Shown here piece by piece: positions 12,436 to 27,400 of a stretch of 64,000 nt of DNA. The translations under genes and the position numbers were made by a program. This stretch comes from Eulemur rufifrons (Eukaryota; Chordata; Mammalia; Primates; Lemuridae): positions 14,635,501 through 14,699,500 of the forward strand of contig NC_090995.1 of assembly GCF_041146395.1 (NCBI RefSeq). Direction: 5' to 3'. The notes under the pieces were generated by a model, which did not search any database, was not told the DNA's origin, and saw only the letters and a list, made by a program, of their open reading frames with translations. Numbering within the stretch: position 1 is the first letter of the stretch; every line of letters begins with the position of its first letter.

Positions 12436-14267
12436 GGGAAGGACATTAGATGATTTTTAGTTTGGAGATATTACAAATACAGCTGCTACCAGCCTTTCTG
12501 TACAGCCGCCTCCTCCCGTCCTGGGAGGTCGTCCTCCTCGTCTTGCTTGAATCCCTGCGTACTTCTTCCCTCCGCGTGGAAGCCTTTTCACCTCCCTCTC
12601 GGGCCCTGACACTCTCTGTGCTTGGCTGTCACACAGGCAAGCCACCTAGGGGGTGACATCCTATGCCGGGTGTCACTCGCTCACACCCTGTTCTGAAGCC
12701 CCCCTCATCCTGCTTGGGTTCAGATTGGGTTGGCTCCTCCGACCGGAATTCCTCATCACACCAGCACTCTGCTGCCTCGGCCCCCACTCACCCCCTCATG
12801 CCCCAGCGTCTGAGACAGCTGCTGTCTTCCAGTTGTGATCCTCTTCTCTCCTATTGGTGCTCTGACACCCTGTGCTGGGGTGACCCTCCACGTGGAGGTC
12901 CCCATGCTTGGGCTCCAAGTGCTCCACAATGGCCATTTTCCCATGCAGAGTCGTCCTCATCTCGACTGGGCTCAGAGACCTCAGTCCCATGCCAGGCTGC
13001 CCCTCCCTGAACCACGGGGACACTGTCCCCACTCTGGACTCCTATAGCTCTTCTCCTCCCTGACACCCGTTTGCTCGGCCCTGACTAATCGCTTTGGACC
13101 CGAACTGTTCAGTAAGGGAACGGAAGGGAGGAGAAAGAGCAGATGATATTTGACACCTGGAACAGGGTGCCAGGGAAAGGGTGCAAAATGAGGTAAGACC
13201 CAAAGGTATAACCGTGTATATGAGGGAAGCAGTGACTGTCGTGGATTCTCTGGAGCATGGAGCACACAGGGAGGGGACTGGACTTGCTCGAGGTCAGGAC
13301 ATAGAGCTCAGCTGTGATGCTGCTGTGGAGGGTCCTTAACGGTTAGGAGATGATATTCCAGTGACAGTAACGAGGTCGGTGATGCATACGATGGGCTTTA
13401 GACTTCAGCATGTGCATTACATGGAGGTGTGGAGGAGAAGACAGAATACTGTTAGAGCAACTCCACTGGGAATTGAGAAACTGACCCAGTCCAGGGCCGC
13501 GCCAGAGGGCATGAGAGGACGGATGCAGTTTCGTGACTTTGTCACCCAGGATGCCAGTCTAAGCCTGTGCTGCTTTGTGAAGTCCTCACATCGCACGTGA
13601 GACAGGGCTCTCCTTGAACCAGCTGCGGGTATCTTGGCTTTTTGTGGAAGCTACAGTCGGAGATGCTGGGGTGGCATCACCCAGATTCCTCTTTCAGGAC
13701 AAACACACTCATTTCCCTACAGCCGAGCGTTTGCTGCTGATGGCTCATAGCCGAGTTCCTCCTCCCAACTTCCCCAAACCCACGGAAGCTGCCTTGCCTT
13801 GAGGTTACATCTTTACCCTGTAAAGGGGCAGCTCACGTTTAAGGACTGGTCCCGTAAAGGAACACAAAATCCTGGTCCCTTTGCCTCACTTAATTCGGGA
13901 CAACTGTGAAAGGCCACCCCAGCTCCAGAGCTACCCTTGGGGTTGGTTGGTTGAGCCCCTTGGCCACTGAATCACGGTTCAACTTTTCGTCTGACCATCC
14001 CTGCTCCCCTCACCCGTCACGGGTTTTGCTGGGTGCCCTAGTACACCTCTCGCATGCAGACCTCAGGGTCTCAAGTCTGGTTCTGAGAAACTCAATGGAA
14101 AACACATCTAGTCCAAGTGCAGCTGTTGGTGACCATTCTCCAGCAGTGGTTGACATCCCTTGTTGTCATACGTAGAGATTCTAATTTAGAAGCAATCGCC
14201 CCTTCCCAAAGCATCTTGTTCACCCTCAGGAACTGTCAGACACGGGGACAATCCAGTTCTTTAATGA
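12436..14267. other. Intergenic, moderately GC-rich, no gene found
   Basis: Base composition is richer in G+C than the flanks. Overlapping open frames on both strands (for example about 12663-13010) have no domain, no strong start context and no splice pattern that I can support. It may be worn repeat or single-copy sequence. Confidence 0.5.
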
Positions 14268-14358
14268 CTACCTCTGATAAAAGCTGAAATAAGCTTTATC
14301 AGCTACAGGTAGTGAAGATTTATTTTCTTCCTCTGAATCACCGTAGATACCATATGAT

Positions 14359-14430
14359 GAATCACTTCCCGTGTGAAGGGGGCATGAATCACTTCCCGTG
14401 TGAAGGGGGCATGAATCACTTCCCGTGTGA
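14359..14430. repeat. 27-base tandem repeat, 2.7 copies
   Basis: Units start at 14359, 14386 and 14413 with GAATCACTTCCCGTGTGA; the first two are complete and identical, and the third stops after 18 bases. On the reverse strand an open frame of 64 codons (14268-14462) runs through it and repeats HTGSDSCPL. I do not recognise this frame as a gene. Confidence 0.93.
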
Positions 14431-14639
14431 TACTCGGCTTCCAGAAGAGCCATGTCTGTCATCGTAGTTGCCTAAAAGACATCTGCTTATAAATAATACA
14501 GAGTGTATGATTTTTTACACATAGAGAATACATTTACTGTATTTTCGTGTGTTTATTGTTGCTACTTATTTACCTTTTCTGGTTGGTTTTTCATTGGGGT
14601 GTGGAAAGATAGAAATAAATTAGTAACGGGATATTGAAA

Positions 14640-14740
14640 ATGCAAGGTGCATGAGAGCAGAGAGTCTTAACATTTGTGCTTAGAACATTACCAGATACGG
14701 AGCGGGAGTCAGTAAACATTTGTTAAATAAAAAACAGTAA
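14640..14740 (+). mobile_element. L2 LINE 3' end (short)
   Basis: GCATGAGAGCAGAGAGTCTT and GTCAGTAAACATTTGTTAAA are L2 3'-end phrases; only about 100 bases are recognisable. Confidence 0.45.
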
Positions 14741-15091
14741 GTAAATAATTAGATAAATTTTAACGTGAAGTCCATAGGAGCTCTGCGGTAGAAAAATGGA
14801 CAATGATGGGGGTCTAGTGAAGATTCTTAATCATCAGATGTCAGTCTCAAGCTATTCTAACTTCGTTACTAAATTTAAAATGTTTCTGGGGTTACTGGCA
14901 TTTTTATGTAATAAGGTGATACATTCTAATGTTGAGTTGAAAGTTTGGTTTTATATAAAGATTAATTTTCAAAGAGTTAGGCCACGCATGGATTGTGGAG
15001 CAAAATACTTGAGTGGGAATCCAAATAATTTGATAAAAGAGAAATATTTTAGCTTTATTTATCTAAATAATTCAATCTAAAGTGTCTTTCT

Positions 15092-15385
15092 GGCCGGGCA
15101 TGATGGCTTACACCTGTGATCCCAGCACTTTGGGAGGCCGAGGTGGGAGGATCGCTCGAGGGTCAGGAGTTGAGACCAGTCTGAGCAACATAGTGAGACC
15201 TACCTCATCTCTATAAAAATAAAATAAGTCAGCTGAGCGTGGTACATACCTCTTGTCCTAGCTACTTGGGAGACTGAGGCAGGAGGATCGCCTTTAGTTA
15301 GAGGTTGCAGTGAGCTATGATGATGCCATTGCACTCTAGCCCAGGCAACAGAGTGAGACCCTGTCTCCAAAAATAAATAAATAGA
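15092..15385 (+). mobile_element. Alu SINE, older AluJ-like
   Basis: The sequence begins GGCCGGGCATGATGGCTTAC, with left and right arms and a middle A-rich linker. It lacks the extended lemur-type middle segment and has many substitutions, so it is probably an older copy. Its A tail has grown into a GAAA-rich tract (to about 15427), followed by a short CT run at about 15431-15448. Confidence 0.9.
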
Positions 15386-15449
15386 TGGAAAGAAAGAAGG
15401 AAAGAAAAGAAAGAAAGGAAGAAAAGAGGTCTTTTCTCTCTCTCTCTCC

Positions 15450-17054
15450 TTAATAATCTGCATGCCCTCTCCCATTTTTGACATCAAATTGAGGGTTCAA
15501 CGGCGTCAGTCTGATTTCCATGGTACAAAAGTTACTTTGAAACCTTATCTCGCTGGTCTCCAGCTGACACAGTGCCCAGGGTTCTCCCAGTGATGGAGAA
15601 GTGAAAACATTGCTGTTTCTACCATTTCTTCACAGCTGGTGGAGATTTACAAGTTGGCTCTTTCATCTGCCCTCATTATTGCTTAGGAAAAGGGTGACCA
15701 ACAGTTTTGTTTGCCAGGGACTGTCCTAGTTTTAATACTAAAAGTCCCATGCCCTAGACAGCCCTGTCTGCAGCGAATTGGGAGCTTGTTGCCCCAGTAA
15801 TTAATGACCTTCCCACAAACTTTTAGTAAATGAGGGTGATTTGGTTAGTTATTGGTCTGTACTAGCTGAGGCCATTTCTTGCTTTGCTGTAGATCTTACA
15901 TGAGCAAGTGAGTGAAATGCAAAAAGCTCCCACACTGGGCTGAATGTTTTGTTTTTTTTTTTAACCAAAACAAACAAATAAACAAAAGAGTGATACTTCA
16001 GTATGTCAAAACTCTCTTCTGGCCTTACACTCAGGAAAGAAAATTCAATGGGAGGGCTCCCGGAGGGCCCAGGAATTTTGAGGAAGAACAAGTTTTAAAT
16101 TCAAGGTGTTTTGCTTTAATTTGGTCCTGAGACAAGATGGATTCTTAGATCAGTTTGTGGAGTCCCAGATGAGCAGGCAATGAAAGGGAAGCTAGGGAAG
16201 AAGGAAACCAGTAAATGTGAGTTTAAATTACTTCATCAAGAGTAGATAGAGTACGTGGTTAGCATCACGCCTCATACTTCTTTACCTCCTATCCTCTTCT
16301 AACTGGAAGTCAATCGTCACTGCTTTGGGGCAGACATCCCCTCCCCCCACCCCGGATTTTATTCAATCATACACTGATACGGTATTCATTGTGAGAGGTA
16401 TATAATATCTTTGATTCTGTCTTGAGATTAAACTTGAAAATGGAGACCAGGTTCAAGCAGTCAAGTAAATAGAAAATACCTTGAAAAGAACCTGTAACAA
16501 GCTGTTGGTACAAATTCCGTGAAAATGTCAGCTGGTTTTAGTTCCGCTGTGGGAAGTCCAGGAGATTAACCTATTCGTGGTTGGAACCAAATGTGAGATC
16601 TGAGAAGTGGGAACATATCCCCGGAGAGCTGATGGCTACAGAAGGAGTCAGAATTTCAGAACCTCCAGATGAGGCTGGGGAGGACAGAATTAGGGCTCTT
16701 ATTACATAGCCGTTGCTCTCCCTTGGACTTTCTTCTAGTGCTCAGTTATTTGAAAACAATGGAGGTTAGAAACCTCCTAACAAATAAAAATTATCTTCCA
16801 TCACATCAGCCCTTTGCCCCATCAGTACCTTCCCAGCCCCATCGGGTAAGAAGTGGTGGGTCCAGTGGATGATGGTGGAATTTCCGTCTCCACGTGGCCG
16901 GTTTCCAACTGGCCATTCTCCATTCAATCTTCCACATTTGTAATGAGGACATTTTCAAAATGGGGCTCTCTGCCTGTCTATACTGAAGCTTCTATCCATT
17001 CATATCTCTCAGTTTAGCTATAGAGGTGGTGGTCCAAGGTACAATACCATTTTA
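15450..17054. other. Intergenic, nothing recognised
   Basis: No gene or named element is seen between the older Alu and the L2 fragment. Confidence 0.55.
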
Positions 17055-17665
17055 TTTTGCCTTGATACTCTAATAGTCTCCTAACTGCTCTTCCTGCTGC
17101 CATCGTTGCTGACTCTAAATTCATTGTCTCATAGCAGCCAAGAATGATCTCTGAAAACCACGGATAATACCAATTCCTCCACCGGCCCACTCCTGGGCTG
17201 AAACTCTGCTAATGGAGTCCTATCACGCTCAATATAAAATATCTGAGTTTTTTTAAATCTTAGTTTACAAAGCATCACACAATCTGGCCCCTGACTATCT
17301 CTCTTACGTTATCTTACCCACAAAGCTCCAGCCACACTGCTTTTTTTTTTCTTTCTCGAATGTGCTAAGCTGATGCAGATCCTTGCTTATAGCTTCGGGA
17401 ATGTTTCCTCTTCTGGCTCTTGGAACGGCTGGCTCCTTTTTGTTTATCATCTAGTCAGTCATTTGCTGTCATATCACAATATTTTAAATCCCTGCAAACC
17501 ACCTTTCCGATGTGGACATTTTTCTTGTTTATATATTTATTGTCTGTTTTCACTCCTTAACCAGACTGCAAGCTTCATGAAAGCAAGGGCTTGTCATCTT
17601 GTTCTGCGCCTTAGTCACCACTCCCAGAACAGCTCCTAGCACATAGTAGGCACTCAAAAAAAAAA
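17055..17665 (+). mobile_element. L2 LINE 3' fragment
   Basis: The sequence matches the L2 3' end phrase by phrase: ACTCTAATAGTCTCCTAACT, CAATCTGGCCCCTGACTATC, CAAAGCTCCAGCCACACTGC, GTTTATATATTTATTGTCTG, GCAAGCTTCATGAAAGCAAG and AGCACATAGTAGGCACTCAA. An A tract (17658-17674) follows. Confidence 0.8.
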
Positions 17666-17674
17666 AAAAAAAAT

Positions 17675-18170
17675 CTTTATTACGGTAACCGGTTTCTATC
17701 CTCAAAGAGCTGACAGATCTGGTTGTATATCAAAAACGATGTAAACGAAAAGTTAAATACACCTGACAAGGAACAGAAGACATGCTCTAAGCACTGTATC
17801 AACTTTTTATCATAAAGCATTGATTTTGTTAAAATGAAAAGGAGGAAGTGTGGCACCTCCTACGACACATGCCAGTGAGATTGCAAGTTCTAAAAGCCAG
17901 TTTTGACAAAGGGTCACAGGTGGGGCTGTGGGCAGGACAGAGGAGGGAGGGAGCGCAGAATAACTGGGAATTTGCACGCTCGCTTCAGCTCGAAATTTTG
18001 ATAGCTGGGGCCTGGGGTGAAGGACAGTCGGGTGAAATATTTTAAGGTACAATTTTCCACTTCTAAAGAGGCCCGCGCTCCCCTCCCACGACCCCTCTCC
18101 CACCTTTTCTTGGCTTGGTGGGATGAAGCTACAAAGTAGGTTTTTGTTTGTTTGTTTTTAAGGAGGAAGT
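17675..18170. other. Upstream flank of the ANTXR2 CpG island
   Basis: The G+C content begins to rise from about 17850. No element is recognised. A TATAAAAA sequence lies at 18172-18179, directly before the (TG)n tract and about 900 bases before the ANTXR2 ATG. Confidence 0.5.
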
Positions 18171-18177
18171 TTATAAA

Positions 18178-18180
<3 letters not shown>

Positions 18181-18208
<28 letters not shown>
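18181..18208. repeat. (TG)n microsatellite upstream of the CpG island
   Basis: About 14 TG units follow directly after TATAAAAAG and are followed by a G-rich stretch. Confidence 0.95.
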
Positions 18209-19068
18209 GTGGGGGGTGTGGGGTGCAGCGCGGAGTCCGTCGCCTCTCGTGGGGTCGCCTGTCTCGGGTCTCTGCACCGTGCACTGCGCACAGGGCTGTT
18301 CTAACCAGCTGATCCTAAACTAGGCCGGGCCTGCGGGACAGATGGGCATGTGTAGTTTCTGGAGCACATTTGTTTTTCTAAACTTCTTCTCCCCTTTCCC
18401 AGCTCGGGCAGGCATGAGTCATCCCTAGCTCGGCAGGAACCGCAGGGTGCGTGTGGCTCGGGCCGGGCCCGCCCCCGCCGCGGGCTGACACTGGGCCTGG
18501 GTGGCTCCGCTTGGCCCGGGGCTCGCCCAGCCTCCTCCCCCCGGAGGGCCGGGCCGGCGCGGCCAGCAGCGCAGGGAAGAAAGTTTTGCAGCGCCAGGGG
18601 CGTCGGGAGGAAGGAGCCGGAGGAGACCGGTCTCCACTGCGAGTTAGTCGAGTTGGTCGCTGTCGCCGCGTCCCCACCGCAGCCGGGACTTCGGCCCTCC
18701 CGGCGGAACAGGCCTCCCCGTCCGGGTCTGAGGCTCGCCCAGGCCGGGAGGAACTTGTCCTGCCAGCTGTCGCCGGCCTCATTGTCTGCAGGAACTCTCC
18801 GGAGTCGGGAGGGGGAGGACGGGATCGCGCCTCCGCTGGGATTCGTCCCGAGTTCCGGCGGCAGCTGCGGCGCTCGCGGAGCCTCCCTTTGTCCTCCCAG
18901 GACCTCCCTCTCCCCTCCGCTCCCTCCTCTGTCACTCGCCGGTTCCTGCTGTCCCAGGGCCGGGGGGGCCCCGCAGCAGGGCGCGTCCCGGTGGCTCCTG
19001 CACCTCCGCGTCCCCACCGAGCCGAGGGGGCCGCGAGCAGGAGGGAGTCGCAGGCCCCGGGCCGCAGG

Positions 19069-19220
19069 ATGGTGGCGGGGCGGGCCCGGGCCCGCAGCCC
19101 CCGGGGCTGGCTGGTCCCCGCGCTGTGGCTCCTGGCGCTCAGCGGTCCCGGGGGGCTGCCGCGCGCCCAGGAGCAGCCGTCCTGCCGGAGAGCCTTCGAT
19201 CTCTACTTCGTCCTGGACAA
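19069..19220 (+). CDS. ANTXR2: ANTXR2 coding exon 1: signal peptide and start of vWA domain
   Basis: The exon encodes residues 1-50 and two bases of codon 51. The start ATG has A at -3 and G at +4, a strong initiation context, and is the first ATG in the CpG island. Residues 1-33 form a signal peptide: an arginine-rich start, then a leucine/tryptophan-rich core ([12 protein letters not shown]), then a G/P-rich stretch before the mature N-terminus at about Q34. C39 is the cysteine that in the family pairs with C218. The segment FDLYFVLD is the first strand of the vWA domain and ends with D50, the first metal-site residue. The donor is AA|GTGAGT, phase 2. The reading frame is also open upstream to 18451 but without another ATG. 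Confidence 0.95.
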
Positions 19221-22197
<2,977 letters not shown>

Positions 22198-22638
22198 TAG
22201 TAGAGATGAATCTTAGAGCCGTGATTGATATTTCCAAGTGGTGATTCAGGCCTCGCGGTGGAATCGAGCAGATGCACAGACAATTCAGTTCTCTGCACTA
22301 ATAGAAGGAAAAGGAGGTCTGAGTAATACAGAAGAGCAGATAATCTGGAAATCACTGTCGTTTATATTGTCTGTGGGATGTGCCATGAAGTCTAGATCCC
22401 TGCCTTGGTTTTATATTCACGACTTCCTACCTTTCCCTCCTCTCTGTTGCTGTGAGGGTTCTGCATTTTTCTCGTTTACATGTGATATATTAATCCACCA
22501 GGAATTTGAATAATGTTGAGGAAGAGAAAGAAATGGATCTATCTGGATAATTGACTAGATTCAGCAGACAATCCTGGGTTTCTAGTCTTTTTCTGAGGTC
22601 CGCTGACGCTGAGTATATTAACTTTCATAAAGGAACTT

Positions 22639-22686
22639 GATATATATATGTGTGTGTGTATGTATACACACACACACACACACACA
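22639..22686. repeat. Compound TA/TG/CA microsatellite, intron 3
   Basis: TA units, then TG units, then CA units follow one another, so the TG and CA parts can pair with each other. A short TATC/CATC run follows to about 22715. Confidence 0.93.
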
Positions 22687-22879
22687 TGTATATTTCTATC
22701 TATCCATCTATCCATAGCTCCTCAGGGCTTTTCAAAGGTGTGGCTCTTTCCAAGACAATATCACAGTGTTTCATATGACCATTTCTATGTCATTTGAATA
22801 CATCATGACAAGTTAGAAATAGTCACTGACATGTTTTAACGTATTGGATCCACAATGGGAAGGGAGCTATTCCTCTTCA

Positions 22880-22965
22880 TTTTTATATCTGGTTCATCTA
22901 ACACAAAGTGTGTAAGATAGTTCTTGCTCAGTAAATGCTTGTTGCATGCATGAATGAATGGGTTT
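22880..22965 (+). mobile_element. L2 LINE 3' end (short)
   Basis: TTGCTCAGTAAATGCTTGTT with 'gcatgaatgaatggg' is an L2-type end. Confidence 0.5.
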
Positions 22966-23837
22966 GCAGTTATTGTGAAATCAAATTTCTCCAAGCTGTA
23001 GTTTTAGTAAGGGGAAGCTCATGTACTACTTTTGCATGATATGTGGATTTCTGCAAAGTTAGGAGTGAATGCAGTTTTTTTTTGTTGTTGTTGTTTTGTT
23101 TTTTTGTAAATTAATTTTTCCCGTGAAAAGGTCAAGGAAGCATAATATTTAAAGGAACTTGGGGAGAGCACTTGTGTATAATTCATCGAATTGATTTGGA
23201 AAAGTATATGTCTAAGCTTCTAATTTCTTCGTGCTTTTAGTTTTGCATTTCCTAGAGAGGAAACCTCTCTGGGGGCAGTGAGTCCAGTGTAGGACCTCAG
23301 TCTTCTCACTGGTCCTCCCTTCTCGCTTTCTTGTGTGCATGTGTTCTTCTCAGCAGCCAGAGCAGTGGTGGTCCCCAACCCATGTACGGCAGCTGTCTAC
23401 GCCCAGTGATACCAGAGTTCTTGCCTTTAGGAAAGTAAATTTTCTCCATTGCCCAGCTCAATTTCCAAAGAAACAGCTTTGGTTTGGATCCAGTCTATCC
23501 AAAAAAAAAAAAAAGAACAATTTCACCATTTGTGGCACACGTATATATAGAAAGGCACTTAGCATGATGCCAGGCACATAGAACTCTGAGTAACTGACGG
23601 CTGCAAACATGGTGCCAGGTTCTTTGCTAGGCGCTCTGCGTATGGGTCCTGCAGCACTTTGGGGATGAAGTGTCGGCACTGTTTGGCCAGATTGGTGTTG
23701 CTTAGCCACGCCTGGAAGGGGTTTAAACTTTTAATTTAAGTTACAGATTTTTTTTTTTTTTCTCTATCATCGGTTGGCTCTAATAGGGGAGAGATTGAAA
23801 TGGGTTAGAGAAGAGCTTGTGCTTCCAGGAGGCAGCA

Positions 23838-24075
23838 TAATGTTGCAGTTAAGAGTTGCTGGACCGAGTCTACTGGAGTTTCAATCCTGGCTCTCCAATT
23901 TACTAGCCAAGGACAAGTTGCTTAACCTCTTTATGCCTCAATTTCTTCAATCTGTGTAATAATGACAATGATAATGACGATGATAGTCATGTCTACCTCA
24001 TAAAGTTGTTGCAAGAATTGAAGTTGATGAATGTGGAGTGTGGAGGGAGGCGTCTGGTAAATGTTCAGGAGATAA
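23838..24075 (+). mobile_element. MIR SINE
   Basis: The sequence has the tRNA-derived MIR order: GCAGCATAATGTTGCAGTTA, TTTCAATCCTGGCTCTCC, GACAAGTTGCTTAACCTCTT, TGCCTCAATTTCTTCAATC and 'acctcataaagttgttgcaag'. Confidence 0.8.
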
Positions 24076-24329
24076 AAGCTTTATTAGTAATATCATCTGG
24101 AGCTGGGGAATGGGCGGCATTTTAATGCTCAGAGAAGAATTACACTTACATGAAGGGAATATTGTCCTGGGTAAAAGGATTTATCATATTCCAAGAGGAA
24201 TTTTAATGATGCTTCTTGCAACTTATTTTACACATACCTGGCTTCTCTGTCGCTGTCTAGATAGAAATACGTTGAGTTTTAATGAATTTCACTCTTTGTG
24301 GCCCGCTGCATCAGTTTGAGGTGTCAGCA

Positions 24330-24540
24330 GAGACACTGAGTCAGAGCGAGGGTTGGAGTTCTAATTTTGCCACTTACTGACTTGGAAACTTGGGGCAAAT
24401 CATCTACTTGGCATGTCAGTTTTTGTTCTACAAAGTGCAGATGTAAAATCTGCCTTGTGTTCTCGGGGAGTGGTGAAGATCAGACCAAGATAATGCAGAG
24501 AAAGGTACTTAGTGCATCGTAGAACAATCTCCGGTAAAGG
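24330..24540 (+). mobile_element. MIR SINE, diverged
   Basis: 'ttctaattttgccacttact', 'cttggggcaaatcatctact' and 'ggtacttagtgcatcgtag' follow MIR order. Confidence 0.55.
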
Positions 24541-25304
24541 ATCTTACTTTCTTCTCTTGCTCTTTGACTAATTTTATTGAACGAAAGCAGTAACGTCTCG
24601 AGTTTCTGAGGTTGAGGACAGCAGGTTTCACCAGTGTGGTTCTGTCAGTCGTAATTCTTCACAGCCTCGGTAACTATGAGAAGTAGCTCTTTGATGTTTC
24701 TCAGAGCGTTGCTCAAGGTTGTTGGTAAGAGATGGGGCAATACTGCAGGGCAGCGGGCGCTCACGGTGAGGCCGCGTCTTCTGTTACAGTTTCAGCGCGG
24801 GGTCTGGTAATATGTAAATGCACGAATAAAATAATGAACGCATCAAGACATCATCAGCGATACATTTTGTATACTCATCGTTTAAAAACTGTTTCCTTTC
24901 AGAGACTTCAGTCTGAAGCATTCCCTTCCGTTCCCTTGCTGTTACGATTTTTATCCTTCATATGTCTGTTAATCCGTCCACTGCCTACCTACCTGCCTTC
25001 TATACAGTGTACCGAGCAGGGCAGATCTTGGGGTGACACAAAGATAAACAATCCAGTGTGTGTGTGCGTAGGGGGTGTACGCACATGTACACAAGTAGCC
25101 CAGGGTAGTATCCCAGTGTAAGATACGAGGAAAGTACCAAGTGTTGATTTATCCTGGAAGCACCAAGCCTTTCAGTGTCAGAGAATTTGGAATCAGGACT
25201 AGCTTTAAAGGATAGTTTTAGTTACTATATTGTATGATTGGGGATAGTGAATGGCGTTCTGTTCTGTTCGATATTATCTTAATGCTGTAATAGTGATTTA
25301 GTTG

Positions 25305-25500
25305 AAAACGTTTACTGAGCAATTATTATGTGCCAGGCGGTGTACAAAGTGCTCTCCGTGCATGGCCTCATTTAATCCTCGTGTCAACTCCACGGGATAG
25401 ATTCTGTCGTGATCCCAAGTTTACAAAGGAGGACAGGGAGGCTAAGAAAGGCGATGGAGCTTGTCTGAGGACATGTAATTGACAAGTGGCAAGCAGGATC
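25305..25500 (-). mobile_element. MIR SINE
   Basis: The + strand shows ATTATGTGCCAGGCGGTGTA, TCATTTAATCCTCGTGTCAA and 'gaggctaagaaaggcgatgg', the reversed MIR. Confidence 0.75.
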
Positions 25501-25514
25501 TTAGCCAGAATGAT

Positions 25515-26050
25515 CTTTTAAATTTTAAAGGAGATCATGCCATTCTCATGCTTCAAACAGTCTAATGGCTTAGGAGGGAAAGCCAGCGCCTCACCAGGGC
25601 CTGGAAGCCCCCCCAATTACCCCGCCCAGGCCTCTCCTGCAGCATCAGATGCCCGGCCTAGCCCAGGTGGTCTTCCTTCCTTCCTTCCCGGCACAGACTA
25701 AGTTTGCATCCACATTTGGACCTCTGCTCTTTCTCTGCGCTAGATCTTGCCCTGGGGCTAGTTTGTTCTCTGGCCAGATTGAGCATCTCTTCGGAGGAGC
25801 CTCGCCCGGCCACCAAGTCTAAGGGGACCCTGTCCCCTCTCACCAGCAATCTCCTATGCTGCTAAATTTGGTTATCACTTTTTGAGATGATCCTGTTAAC
25901 TAGCCAAATTATTTTAACCTCCGTGACCCTAATGTAACTGTGCGTGCAGGGGGACCTCCTTGGTCTTGGTCACCCAAATATCCCAACACCCGGAACAGAG
26001 CCTGGCTCGTAGTAGATGCTCAGTTAAATACTTGTTGAATGAATGATTGA
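25515..26050 (+). mobile_element. L2 LINE 3' fragment, intron 3
   Basis: The phrases CTTCAAACAGTCTAATGGCT, GGAACAGAGCCTGGCTCGTA and GATGCTCAGTTAAATACTTG with TTGAATGAATGA are the L2 3' end. It directly follows a MIR on the other strand. Confidence 0.75.
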
Positions 26051-26414
26051 GTTGGGCTCAGTCCAGAACCAGGGGTAATTAACTGCTTCTATAGATGGTC
26101 TTTCTTTGTAATCACACCACGTGATAAATGATGACTTATATTTACTGTTCTTGTTTTTACTCTTATAGATTAGCTCTAAGTACTTACAACTCCCTTTTTC
26201 ATTATTCTTGCCCCAAAATTGAAAAGGTCATATAATTGTTTGACCTGAGCACAAAAATCAATTACTTAGGAAAAAAAATCTTTCTTAGGCAAACTTGTAG
26301 GAAATTATAGAGAAGTCATTTAATTAAGTTTAGACAATATGCACATTTCTATCATTTGAAAGAGTTTTTTTCCCTAATTCCTTAAAAGCTGAATTAAAAA
26401 TTTAGTTGGGGGAA

Positions 26415-27020
26415 AATAGTCCTTTGTACATATTTGGTAACATAAATTGATACATCCATTTTGGAGGGAATTTGGCAGTATCTATAAAAGTCTAGGAGGT
26501 TTCTATCAACAAGTCTACTTTTTAGAACTGTGTCTTACTGAAATACTGGCACTAGTATGTAAAGAGAGGTATATGTGCAAAATTAGATACCGTAGCCATG
26601 TTCATAATAGTGAGAAACTGTATTCAATCTAAATGCTTATCGATTGATGACACCATAAATTATATATAAAGAAAGGAATAGTCATTAAAAAATTGGAAAG
26701 TCCATGTGTATTTATATGAAATACATATAAGATACATTAAATGAAAAAATGAAGTTGTAGAATACTTAGAATGATTTTAGTTTTATAAAATAAAGAGAAA
26801 ACAAAATCCTTAACAATTCTGAACTGTTTATATGGTATGTATGTGTGTGTATGATGGAAATGCATGGAAAAAAGTCTAAAGGACACGAAAGAAACTGTTC
26901 ACAGTGGTACTGTCTTAGGCATGAGATAGAAGATTGGGAAAGCCTTTCACAATTTCAATTTTTATATATCTAGGTGGTTTGATTTGAATAAGAACATATT
27001 ATTTGTGAAAAATTAAATGC
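26415..27020 (+). mobile_element. Old L1M/HAL1-type LINE 3' fragment
   Basis: The sequence has the order of phrases typical of old L1 3' regions: GGAGGGAATTTGGCAGTATC, a 'catgttcataatag' segment, 'taaatgcttatcgattgatg', and the later 'cacagtggtactgtct' segment. It is heavily diverged with no open frame. Confidence 0.6.
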
Positions 27021-27164
27021 TTAAGTTAATGTTACTGACTTCTGTAATCACAGATAGCTACCTTGGAATCAGAAAATGGGATTCAGGGGCTGGAAAGCAA
27101 AAGTATTCAGGACTAGAGCATAGTGGAGTTGTTACCGTGGAGAGTCATGAAGGCTTTTTATAGA

Positions 27165-27400
27165 GCGAAAAGACCAGGGTTGGACGTTGGGTCAAATAGA
27201 TGTAGGAGCTACACACCAGCTGTGTGAGCTGAGCACGGACAAGTTACTTAACCTCTCGCTGCCAAATTCCTGGGCTGGTTAAAAAGAGCTGATCATTCTT
27301 ACGATACAGCCATCCTGGACAATTAGCTGCATAGAATGCACCAGAAGGCCTTACTGAGGGTCTGATACATACAGGGTATACAACAAACGTTTGTGACTTT
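27165..27400 (+). mobile_element. MIR SINE
   Basis: ACCAGCTGTGTGAGCTGAGC, CAAGTTACTTAACCTCTCGC and later 'tctgatacatacagggtata' are in MIR order. Confidence 0.65.

Noticed and set aside
12663..13010. A 115-codon frame in a GC-richer intergenic stretch
   Set aside because: Several frames on both strands overlap here without any domain or conserved motif; the local base composition explains them.
14359..14430. Regularly repeated units resembling a CRISPR array
   Set aside because: The units adjoin directly with no spacers, there are fewer than three full units, and the genome is a primate's.
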